Positions 1 to 8,965 of a stretch of DNA of 64,000 nucleotides are shown in pieces (within the stretch, counting starts at the first letter, position 1; every line of letters begins with the position of its first letter). The notes under the pieces are model-generated. The model made no database searches and was not told the DNA's origin. It worked only from the letters and a program-made list of their open reading frames with translations. Made by a program: the position numbers and the translations under genes. This DNA comes from Astragalus membranaceus (Eukaryota > Streptophyta > Magnoliopsida > Fabales > Fabaceae), in NCBI GenBank assembly GCA_039519185.1, contig CM076846.1, forward strand, positions 109,898,442 to 109,962,441. Reading direction: 5' to 3'.

Positions 1-340
1 ACCATAGCCCGCTCACCACTAGGCCAAATCCATTGGGTTACGAAGCATATATTTGGATTATCACTATTATCAGATGAGTTTAATTTATATACACAATATG
101 TGTATAGGGTTTTACAACCACTACCAATCACAATGTATGGGTTGGTTACCAATTGACTAATTGGTGGTTACCAATTGACCAATTTCTCTTTAATGATGGA
201 TGTGTCATAATGTAATTAGTAGATAGTGTATAACATACATACACCTATTATGTATATAACTTAAACTCTTATCGGGATATATTTGGATGAAATGGGGATT
301 GGGCAAGTTAAAATTGGTCCACGCATAACAAAATAGAAAT
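1..340. other. Intergenic AT-rich DNA, possible SINE edge
   Basis: No coding sequence is supported here. The first ~45 bases read on the minus strand contain a pol III A-box-like string (GGCCTAGTGGTGAG), so the left edge may cut a tRNA-derived SINE whose B box lies outside the window. Positions 130-185 hold short direct repeats of GGTTACCAATTGAC. The rest is unrecognised. Confidence 0.3.
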
Positions 341-870
341 GGTTTTTTTTATACCCCCATCAACTCCCTTCTACCCCCACACATTATCGTAATCTCGAAA
401 ATACCCCTGACAAAATTAACAAAAATTGACTTTTGGAAGATTCTCTGGTGGGGGACCACTTTATCTGGTACTCGGATTTACCTAAATGCAAGGTAAATCT
501 GATTAGCTTTAAATTTGTAATAAATACACACGCATAAGTCAAATCAGATGTATCAAACTGACAGATAAATCCAATTTGACCATTTATTTCAGTATAGAAA
601 GCAAAATTTTGTCCTGACGAATATAGCTAAATCTGATGTGCAATCGGATTTACGTACCCCAAACGTAAATCCGATTATGTCTTTTAATGAATCGGATTTA
701 CCTGGATGGGGGTATATCCGATTTTGAAAAATACAAAGCGGATTTACGTTTGGGGTACGTAAATCCGGTTTTTTTTTTTTTAAATTAATTTCTGTAAAAC
801 TGTTATTCTATTTTGAAACAGATATTGACCCGCATACAGAGTCGCAGGTTGTTCAAAATCGAGATCTGGG

Positions 871-2057
871 GTTGGATAAGACAAAGCCCGCTGTGGGTGC
901 ATTATTAGAAAGACACAGGTTCTTCCTTGTGCTTGTGAGCTAGGTGTGTACCATGTCTCCGGTACTCCTATTCCGTTGGATGTTGTAGACGACCATTGGA
1001 AAAATTTGAGTTTGGATTCTATAGATGATAAATTCTCCCAAGAAAAATCTGCTGACCGTGATATTTCTTACCAAATGGAGATGATTTGGGCGAGATATAA
1101 TCGTATGACTCCTGAGGAGAGATTTGTCCTCAAGAAACAACTTAATGAGCTTGCATTCCCTACCACTTCTTCAATGGTTGCACCACCATTTAAAGTTAAA
1201 ACAAAAGGTTCACCAAAGAAGAAAAAGCAGAAATTATATGATGTCAAGCGTGATCCTTCTGGGTGGGAGCATGTGGATGAGAAGATAAAACTGACTCAAG
1301 AATCTGGGACTTCTTGTAAAAATTCATCACAGCGGTCTTCTTGTACAAAATCATCATAGCGGTCTTCAAAGATATCTCAGAGTGTTTCTAAAAAATTAAC
1401 ACAGCAGGGTGAGACTAAATTCAATTTACCGTCGGTTCCTCATCACATGCCCTCTTATGTAGAAAAAATTATTGATGTTGAAAGGGATGGTAATTGTGGG
1501 TTCCGAGCAGTAGCGGTTGGTCTCGATCTTGGTGAGGATAGTTGGGCTATAATTAGGCAAGATTTAATCATAGAAACAAAGGAGAGGAAGCAACTATATA
1601 CTTACATGTTTGGAAAAGACAAACTTGCAGTGCTTAGAAAACGTTATCCATTGAATACCCCGGTTTTCAAAAGGAGGATAAGTGGTTGAGTTTGCTTGAG
1701 ATGGGGTACTTTATAGCTACTAAGTATAACGTGGTCCTAGTTCAATTGTCTTTGGATATGAATTTTACTTATCTTCCTTTGAGAGGTAGTTATTCTTCTT
1801 CTAAGTATAAAATCATATCTATTCTGAACGTCGGGGATATCCATTGGATGCATATTTCAACCTCGCCAGTCTGTCCGTTGCCTCCAGTTGCTTTGATGTG
1901 GTTTCATAATCGATCAGAGGAATCTACTTCATGGTTGGATCCTTATACCGGCCGTTTTGCCCTTTGGCAGTCTACCGCTCCGGTCATGCCCTGTCTCCCT
2001 CCCACGGATGCGCCCACCGTTGTAGACTTAGCCCATGATTCCGACAATTTAGATTGA
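871..2057 (+). pseudogene. FAR1/MULE transposase C-terminus (SWIM) fused to OTU protease, broken
   Basis: Reading from ~887 gives a CxC...CxC cluster (RCGCIIRK, then LPCACELG) typical of the SWIM zinc finger of FAR1-like MULE transposases, followed by the family-like GTPIPLDVVDDHW. After a lysine-rich linker the frame meets an in-frame TAG at 1357 within a Ser-rich repeat, then continues in frame to the OTU cysteine-protease box DGNCGFRAVA (~1486-1515), where the Asp and Cys are the expected catalytic loop. A frameshift near 1675 moves the rest (KWLSLLEMGY, then VGDIHWMHIS with the likely catalytic His) to another frame ending at 2057. Upstream transposase domains are absent. It is a relic of an element-borne gene and not a host deubiquitinase; FAR1-OTU fusions are known in plant MULEs. 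Confidence 0.7.
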
Positions 2058-2095
2058 CATTTCTTGTATTTAGTATTGTACCCACATTTTTGTAA

Positions 2096-2100
<5 letters not shown>

Positions 2101-2183
<83 letters not shown>
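2101..2183. repeat. (TA)n(TG)n compound microsatellite
   Basis: About 27 TA units run directly into about 14 TG units just after the OTU remnant. It explains the spurious Thr-His and Tyr-Ile open frames on the opposite strand. Confidence 0.95.
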
Positions 2184-2187
<4 letters not shown>

Positions 2188-2686
2188 CCAACAAATTAAA
2201 TGTGTGAAAAAAAACAAATTAAATGTTTTAAATTTTTTTTACAAGTCGGATTTACCCGGGGTAAATCCGCTTTTGAATTTAACAAAGCGGATGTACCCCC
2301 GCAACAGGTAGATCCGATTTGATAAAGAGACAAAGCCGATCTACCTGTTATGGGGTACATTCGCTTTGTTAAATTCAAAAGCGGATTTACCCTTCTATCG
2401 GTATATCTGATGCGATTTTTTTTGATGGTTAAATGGATCTAGGTAAATCCGCCTTTGATTAATCTCAAAGCGTGTAAATCCGATTGAGTCAAAATTATGG
2501 GGGGTATTTAGGAATTTTCATATTTTGTGGGGGTATATTGTGATATTATGAGGGTAAAAAAACCCAATAAAAATATAGAATAGGTGTCTTATTTTTTATT
2601 TTGTTTTGCTTATTTTCTTTTGGGCCGGTGTTCAAATTAGGGCCGGTTCAGGTGTATGTAAGTTGGAACAAGAGAACCCAAACCTA
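2184..2686. other. MULE right end and host leader of copy A
   Basis: Positions 2245-2480 carry palindromic AAATCCG/CGGATTT subterminal repeats of the preceding element. Positions 2640-2686 (GGCCGGTTCAGG... AACCCAAACC) match the leader of copy B at 21123-21172, so they are host DNA upstream of the duplicated gene, cut off from the rest of it by the next element. Confidence 0.6.
2677..2686. repeat. Target-site duplication, left (CCCAAACCTA)
   Basis: Ten bases repeated exactly at 6421-6430; the uninterrupted paralogous leader carries the near-identical AACCCAAACCC once. Confidence 0.85.
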
Positions 2687-2779
2687 AGGCGTTTGCTTTT
2701 CCCACACCCCCTCCTACTCGAAACACACCCCATAAGGGTGTGAAATGACCAAAAGGCCAGGCCAAACCTCTTTTTTTTC

Positions 2780-2960
2780 ATGAATTTTCACCTGTTCGAA
2801 CACGGGCCTTCGAACAGGTTCGCACGAGGCCATTCGCGTGTGTTAAATATGGGGACACACCCTCTTGGGTGTTTTTCACCTGTTCGAATGGGGTCATGCG
2901 AACAGGTTCGAATGTGGTCATGCGAACATGTTCGCATGAGGCTATTCGAACCAGTGTTGC
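2780..2960. repeat. Left subterminal array of TTCGAAC/GTTCGAA motifs
   Basis: Repeated palindromic cores (CCTGTTCGAAC, AACAGGTTCGCA, ATGCGAACATGTTCGC) recur about ten times. The mirrored array lies at 5940-6095 near the other end. Such arrays in MULEs are often transposase-binding sites; that function is inferred. Confidence 0.7.
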
Positions 2961-3152
2961 AGAGCGACAGATATTGGACGTCTCAGATTCCACCGACAGT
3001 TTTGATCAACGGCTTACAATCAGTCAAATGTGTGTCAGATAAAGGAGTGGATGTCAATCCCTTTGGAAAATGTGTCTGAACGGATAGAATTTAAACGGCT
3101 CAGATTTGTGATCTAAAAATGAAATCAACGGCTGACATTTCACCATGCCTAT

Positions 3153-3159
3153 TATAAAA
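3153..3159 (+). promoter_or_regulatory. TATA box of the PB1-like gene
   Basis: TATAAAA about 95 bases before the ATG at 3253, followed by a CT-rich leader containing CAAACCCTAATC, a normal plant promoter arrangement. Confidence 0.6.
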
Positions 3160-3252
3160 GGGGGTTCACATCCTCAGACCTTCTTCACCAAACCCTAATC
3201 TGCTTCTTCACCAAAACCTACTCTCCCTCTTGACAGCTACAACCAAGCTGAA

Positions 3253-3678
3253 ATGGAATGGCAATTGTGCTCAACCCAGTACTCATCCACCAAATTCCTA
3301 ACTGCCCTTCATCACCATGGGACTGTCACCACCGACGAACATGGTGTTGTGTTTCGTTGTCCTAACCATGTATTCTGCAGGATGAGTAAGGACATCACCT
3401 TCGCCCAACTGAAGGAAAAGGCTGAGAGGAAGATTCGTCCAGAGGGAGCGTGGCGTAAAGACGTGGCGCGTATACGTTACCGAAAGTACAACCGGCTTGA
3501 TTACGGGACTGGCTATTTTACAGTTATGGAGATCCGCAACGATGACGACGTTGGGACCATGATGGAATATCATGCTACACTTCCGATGGGGCGACAAGTC
3601 TTAGAGTTGTACGTGGACACAATACGCACTCCAGAAGAGATCATTTATCTTCTGGAACAGGGACGACCGAAACACTAG
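3253..3678 (+). CDS. PB1-like (MULE N-terminal type) protein, element-borne
   Basis: Intact single-exon 141-residue frame. The ATG follows the TATA box and a CT-rich leader, and it is the first ATG of the frame. Residues ~47-61 (KDITFAQLKEKAERK), IRYRKYN (~75-81) and the acidic EIRNDDDVGTMMEYH (~96-110) ending in LELYV resemble the PB1-like/ubiquitin-like N-terminal domain found at the start of MuDR-type plant transposases. There is no DDE domain, so alone it cannot transpose DNA; it may be a split-off accessory protein. A decayed homolog lies at 19990-20171 (minus strand) beside other MULE-like sequence, which supports a real element gene family. Function unknown; assignment rests on motif recall only. 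Confidence 0.65.
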   Translation: MEWQLCSTQYSSTKFLTALHHHGTVTTDEHGVVFRCPNHVFCRMSKDITFAQLKEKAERKIRPEGAWRKDVARIRYRKYNRLDYGTGYFTVMEIRNDDDVGTMMEYHATLPMGRQVLELYVDTIRTPEEIIYLLEQGRPKH

Positions 3679-3762
3679 TTTCTTAGTTAGTTGTTTGCTT
3701 ATGTTGGTTTTATGTCTTTCGTATTTCATGTCTTTCGTATTTCATGTATGGTTATGGTTTGT

Positions 3763-3780
3763 AATAAAAAGGCAATAAAT
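3763..3780 (+). terminator. Poly(A) signal of the PB1-like gene
   Basis: AATAAA at 3763-3768 and a second AATAAAT a few bases on, about 85 bases after the stop codon. Confidence 0.55.
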
Positions 3781-3883
3781 TTGCGCCAAATTAAGTAGAT
3801 GACATCACAAAAATACTTAATAATATCAAAAGTAGTTAAATTATACAAAAGTTCCAAACAGTTAAATTATACAAATATCCCCC

Positions 3884-5874
3884 CTACTGGGTGTTGCGCC
3901 CCCTCCTCTGATACACATTGACGATCCTCCTCCTAAGCCTACGGAAGGGGTTGAGCAACCTCTTGATGCGCTGAAAGACGCTCCTGGTTGGCTCTGGGAC
4001 ATTATCATTGATGGTCCCATCCGTCTCATCCACCATATCCAGGAGCTCTGGCAGCATCTGTCAAACAAATAACATAACATTATTTAAATAAGTAGATTTA
4101 AATAAGTAGAAGAAACTTATTACTGTAATTAACATAAAAAACACGTACCACACTGACATCCGGCTCATCCACAAGCTCTACATAATTTTCAGGGAAGGCA
4201 AAGGGATGTGAGACCCTAGAAAACCATGGAAAGTAGCCCGGCACCGTGTTTGAGGAGTACGGCACACAGGGAGGCCCCCGCGCCACCAAGTGGTCCTGGA
4301 ACTGTGTCCACCTCTCATCACACTCCGTGAGAGTACAGACGGCCCGATTTGCAGGTCTGGGCTCCTCCGGGATGTGCTGTACCTGGCCAAACTGTCTGAC
4401 CACTCTATCCGGCAAATGGCTCACCATACAGCCAGCACTCCGGATGAACCCTCTGAACCTGCCCAGCTCCTCAAAGGGTCTCTCCTGCCTATGGCCTGTG
4501 TAGGGGTCCCAGGTGACCTCCTCATGGTGTAGCCGGTCAAGGCACAGTCTGATGGTGTGTGACTTGATGGCCCCGGGGCCATCCCTACACAGCAATTTCT
4601 TCGCCCGTGGCATACTCTCAACATATTCTGGGTGCACCACCCAAGATGTAAAATTGGCACTCTGGAAGTGCTCAAAAATCCAACCCTGTAATGAACATAT
4701 CATTGGTTGATTATAAATCTGAAAGTAAACCTAAAGCAAACTTATAAAAAAAAAAGTAAGTTTTATACCTGTAGTAGAGCCATATGACCAGCCATCTTCT
4801 TCGTCTTCTTTCTTGAAGCATCCTTCAGCTGATCATACATATGGGCAAGGGCCATTGCCCCCCAGCAGTAGTCTCCAACATTGTTCAAATCAAGAAGCAT
4901 ACCTAGGTAGCCAAGCTTAACCTTGCTTCCTGACTTGTCTGCGAACAATGTGCAGCCCAAAAGATAGAGCAAATAGGCCCTAGCAGCATGATGCCACCTC
5001 TGCTCAGCTATGGCTGGGTGGTAGACATGATCCCTCAGCCATACAAGACCAACTGACAACCCTCGCGCAGAAGTCTGTTCAGCGGCATCTTGGGGGGTGG
5101 CCCCCAAATAGTCAATCAGCATCTGCTCTCCCTGCCACGAAGTCCAGTCAGGCATGTCATAGAACTGGCCCGTGATGGGGATGTGTAGCAGCTGGGATAC
5201 ATCATCAAGGGTGATAGACATCTCACCCACAGGAAGGTGGAATGATGATGTATCCGGCTGCCAACGCTCTATGAATGCGTTCAGCAGCCCCTTGTGAGTG
5301 AGGGGAAAACCAAGTCCTATGAGAGGGAACAAGAGTCTCCCTGATCCTAGCATGGACCACAAGGTTAACCGGTCCATGTGGAATCGTAGTTATGTCCGGC
5401 CGAACCTGCATTGACAAATGACACCGGCACAATAAGCCAATATGTTCAACAAAATAAGAAACAAAATTGACAACACGCTATTATATAACAATAACTTACC
5501 CGGCCAGTATAGAACTCAGTCAAAATATGAGACCCGTATGTGGGCAAGACAGAACCATCAACAGGTCCACCAGGGAATGGGAATGTAGCCCTAGGAGCAG
5601 CAGCAGGCTCCTGAGGCTCAACATCCTCCTCATGTTGAGCACCTCCCTCCTCATGTGCATGACCAGAAGGGCCGGCCAGCTCATATGCCGGAAATTGAGC
5701 ATCACGCTCAACATCCCGGACAATATCATCAACCTCCGGTGGGGGAGGAGGGACGTCCCTACGCCTACCCCTCCGGGAAGGTTCAGCTCCATCTTACCTC
5801 CGTTTGCGTTCGGAAGCCGTCGGGGGTGGCCTACGCTCTGGCTGTTGCGAACTACCGCCACGATGCCTCACCAT
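3884..5874 (-). pseudogene. Plant mobile domain (MAIN-like) gene, four exons, degenerate
   Basis: Exons on the minus strand are 5874-5500, 5405-4769, 4685-4149 and 4057-3884, each bordered by GT/AG. Exon 1 ends in a Pro-rich stretch plus GGPVDGSVLPTYGSH, a usual start of PMD proteins. Exons 2-3 hold the PMD core (LNAFIERWQPDTSSFHLPVG, MSITLDDVSQLLHIPI, GYLGMLLDLNNVGDYCWGA). Exon 4 adds a basic tail (KRLLNPFRRLRRR). PMD genes occur both in host MAIN-like proteins and in MULE/Gypsy elements; here the flanking TIRs make it element-borne. Damage: in-frame TAA about 24 codons into exon 1 (unless AG|GTAAG there is a donor) and a one-base frame break in exon 2 near 5365. It runs toward the PB1-like gene. 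Confidence 0.75.
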
Positions 5875-5939
5875 ATCTGAAACAACAACCATTAAACCAA
5901 TTAAGCAACATAATCAGCAAAATAACAGAAACAATACTG

Positions 5940-6095
5940 TCACACCTGTTCGAACAGCATCATTCGCACCTGTTCGAACAGAAGCATTCGCACGTGTTCG
6001 AACAACCCCATTCGAACGGGTGTTCGCATGGCCTCAATCGAACGGTGTTCGCATGACCTCATTCGAACACCTTCGTTCCCAGAAACGTTCGGGGA
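5940..6095. repeat. Right subterminal array of TTCGAAC/GTTCGAA motifs
   Basis: Counterpart of the 2780-2960 array, with units such as CACCTGTTCGAACAG and CATTCGAACGG. It lies upstream of the minus-strand PMD gene and may overlap its promoter. Confidence 0.7.
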
Positions 6096-6420
6096 AGGCC
6101 AACCGAACGCGTCGCATATGCAGAAAAAATAAAAACGATGAAATGGAAAGACAGGAAAGTGAGGGAGGGAGTACCTGGTGCGTAGAATGCGAGATTGAAG
6201 CTTCAAAAATGGTGGAGTTGAGATTGAGAGGGAGAGTGAGGGTGAGAAATCGAATTTGGGGTGGGGAAGGCGTTAGGGTTCGGTTGAGAGAGTGAAGGGG
6301 GTGTGAGAGTGTTTGGGAGGGAGAGTGAGAGATGAAATGTTTTTAATTGAAGGGTATTTTAGGGATTTAGGGGGTTTGGGGGTGTGTGGTGAGTAGGAGG
6401 GGGTGTGGGAAAAGTAAAAT

Positions 6421-6430
6421 CCCAAACCTA
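6421..6430. repeat. Target-site duplication, right (CCCAAACCTA)
   Basis: Exact partner of 2677-2686, directly abutting the right end of the MULE-like element. Confidence 0.85.
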
Positions 6431-6566
6431 ATCCCTAGCACAGCCGCATTAGTTCCCCTTCTCGCCGCGTCGCATTATCGCTGTATCCCTCCTAAACCCT
6501 CAACCGGCTCGTTCCATCGCAATCAGAAGCCCCTTCGTTGCACTCTTTCTCGCCGGTCCACCCACC

Positions 6567-7727
6567 ATGTCTGACCATACCTCTGCTCCACGCCTCGATA
6601 AAGGTTTTTATTTTTTCCTTCATCTCTAATTTCCCTTTTCGCTTAGTTTTCTTGTTGTACCTGTCGGTAAGCTCTAATTTCATGATGTAAGTAATTTCAT
6701 TTGCTTTGATACACTGATATATAGAGTTGTCCGCCTTGTTAAATCACGTTGGCTTCACTTCTTAATGCAAGAAGAACTCACTCTTTTTGTTATTTAACGT
6801 CTTTTGTATCAAGCTTGGTGTTGTTCCTGCCTGTCGTGGTTATTAATGATTATTGTTTCACCTATTTTGTTTTATTTGATTTTAACTCAAGTAATATAAA
6901 TAACATGATTATTTATATTATCCTTCTTTCAAACTTGAAAACCCTATACAACAACTAACCACATTTGTTCATCTTTTTGTAGCATTACTAGTATTTCGTC
7001 CCAGAACAGAATTGGAATTATTTCATTTTTATTTTTTTTAGTTAATAATAATAATCATCATTTTGGTTTCTAATCGATGGACTTTTTGTTTATAAAAAAA
7101 TGATTTTTTATATTATCCTTCTTTGAAACTTGAAAACTCTATTGGTTCATCTTTTTGTAGCAATCTATCTTATCTATTTCTCATCAACTCTAAATCCATT
7201 TACAGGTTGTGAGAAAATGAAAAATCTTGTTGCAAAGGAGAAACATATTTTGAGGCGCCTAAAACGGAAACTGAAACATATCGAGACTGGTATTGTTTTT
7301 TCTAATATAATTTGTTTTAAGAATGTTCCATCATGATTAATGATTAGTTCATTTCTATTGTACGTGTTTGGAAGTAGAAGATAGAAAACGGGAGCCGCTT
7401 GATTATTGCGAGTACTCACGGTATGGGGGGAAGTGTTATACTCCTAAAAAGTTCTTTGAAAGTGCCATACCACTTTCGGGATTTCGTTTGCAAGACAGAC
7501 ATATTTGCTCGCTGTAATTCTGGTAATTATTACTCGTATTTTTTTATTGTGTATTTTCCCTGTTACTCTGTCTACTTATTCTTTGATATTTGAATTCAGC
7601 TTATTTTGAATATGGTTCTGATTATTATGACTCAGTCGATAATTTACTTTCAGCTTTTGGATACTTTGATGAACCTGAAGGCAATGCCAAAATCACCCGT
7701 GAAATTCCTCGATATATTAGTAGATGA
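6567..7727 (+). CDS. Small four-exon gene of unknown function, copy A
   Basis: Proposed exons: 6567-6603, 7206-7289, 7385-7522, 7600-7727. All junctions are GT/AG and all are phase 1, giving a ~128-residue product. It starts MSDHTSAPRLDKGCEKMKN, passes a Lys/Arg-rich helix (KEKHILRRLKRKLKHIET) and ends in an acidic tyrosine-rich tail (FEYGSDYYDSVDNLLSAFGY, then ITREIPRYISR). For exon 3, the acceptor at 7384 keeps the frame open; an alternative frame (YTPKKFFESAIPLSGF) hits a stop. Relative to copy B it lacks 12 bp in exon 4 (LDGD) in frame, and lacks the duplicated second exon. The leader is split by the MULE at 2687-6420, so the original promoter is displaced. I do not recognise the family. 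Confidence 0.5.
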
Positions 7728-8928
7728 ATGTTGTGCATGCTTGTTGCAGATTGTGTGATAACAATTATCCTAGGCCAGTAGTATGTTAATGATTTAGCAG
7801 TTGGACTGCCCTTCAGTGGTTGTATACCTCTTATTGTGATCTTGGATTTGCAACAAGTTTAGTTTATTCTGTCTAATGAATGGTTTTTATTCTCAATCCC
7901 CTCAACTTATGTATTGCTTGTTCTTTTGTGATTTATTATTAAGGGCGGTAGTGTGGTTCCATGGAGGAGAAACTCCAAATGTGTAATTTGTAGTGTAGTA
8001 AACTACATAGGCAATCCTTGTGCAAATATGCTTTCCCAAATGTTTTTGGTCAAAAATTGTATTGGAAACCTTGGACGCCTTTTTGGATTTTAAAGTCCGA
8101 TATTTGAGCTTGGCTTATGCAAAAATATGTATGTCTATAGAAAGTATTTGTGTGTTCGACTGTTTTTATTAATTGCATTTTTTGAAGTAGTTGGCTTATG
8201 CAAAAATGTCTATGTTCGTATAAGTAAACAGCATATAGCACTTATGTAGAAATATGTTTGTATTTGTGTTCGGCACTTTTATTGATTGCATTATTTTTGA
8301 AACTGTCTATAGTAAATATTTGTTAGTATATTAAAATAAGGTTGTTAAGTCCAATAAGAGATAAGCCGCGGGCCTAAGGTTAGATCCGTTTGTAGAGCTT
8401 AGATCCCTATGTAGAAAAATATATGGAATATATGGTATATTTTATGCCTAAATATTTGTCGTTCGCTTAGTTTCTTCATAAATATTTGTGTTACTTAGAT
8501 TAAATATACTAGCCTCATAGCCCGTGCGTTGCATGGGGTTGATGTAAGTTGATATCGTCGATGAGGACATGAATTATTCCTCATGTGGTAAGAAGGAATA
8601 ACTGATTTGCTTATTGAGATAAAGTTTTGGTAAAAGAAAATGAATTATTGAGAACAAACAATTAGAGGGGGGCAGTGAGGCGTAAGTTGATACAATGTGA
8701 TTGTTATAGGGAAAAGCCATTTATATAGTTGAATAAGTAAATTGATTATCACAAGATGGATAATATGAGATAAAGTGTTGAGTATCACCAAAAAAAAAAT
8801 GAGATAAAATATTAATGGACGTAAGCATACTAAATTAATATTTGTTAATAAGTTAACCCTGCAATGGTAGTGTTACTTTATTGAGCTTCAGTAGCCTGAA
8901 ACTGAAACATACCGCCGATCCACCCAAC
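7728..8928. other. Spacer between small gene and separase-like gene, copy A
   Basis: No gene is seen. Near 8513-8545 there is a CCCGTGCGTTGCATGGGG palindromic motif common in plant dispersed repeats. The matching stretch in copy B is 23012-24212. Confidence 0.5.
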
Positions 8929-8965
8929 ATGCCTGACCATACCTCTGCTCCACGCCTCGATAAAG

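Larger units (their letters stand above)
341..2565. mobile_element. MULE-like element with SWIM/OTU remnants
   Basis: The ends are imperfect inverted repeats: 341-420 begins GGTTTTTTTTATACCCCC and the complement of 2490-2565 begins GGGTTTTTTTACCCTC, each followed by runs of C separated by AT-rich spacers. Just inside both ends lie many copies of an AAATCCG / CGGATTT motif (about 470-770 and 2245-2480), which look like subterminal transposase-binding repeats. Between them sits a broken C-terminal transposase region fused to an OTU domain. No exact target duplication could be fixed; flanks AAAATAGAAAT and AAAATATAGAAT are only similar. Superfamily assignment is inferred from the SWIM/OTU content and end structure. 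Confidence 0.6.
2687..6420. mobile_element. PMD-carrying MULE-like transposon, 3.7 kb
   Basis: The element is bounded by a perfect 10-bp direct repeat CCCAAACCTA (2677-2686 and 6421-6430), a length typical of MULE target duplications. Both ends share the inverted repeat CTTTTCCCACACCCCCTCC followed by TACTC and CACACACCCC (2696-2730 and complement of 6380-6414). Inside are TTCGAA-rich subterminal arrays and two convergent genes: a PB1-like ORF on the plus strand and a plant-mobile-domain gene on the minus strand. It lies in the leader of gene copy A; the homologous leader at 21119-21314 has no insertion, which dates it after the split of the two copies. No full transposase is present. Confidence 0.8.

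Noticed and set aside
1984..2378. Minus-strand frames rich in Thr-His and Tyr-Ile
   Set aside because: Translation of the TA/TG microsatellite and MULE end, not a gene.
2778..2993. Frames on both strands through the TTCGAA array
   Set aside because: Repeat DNA read in several frames; no family resemblance.
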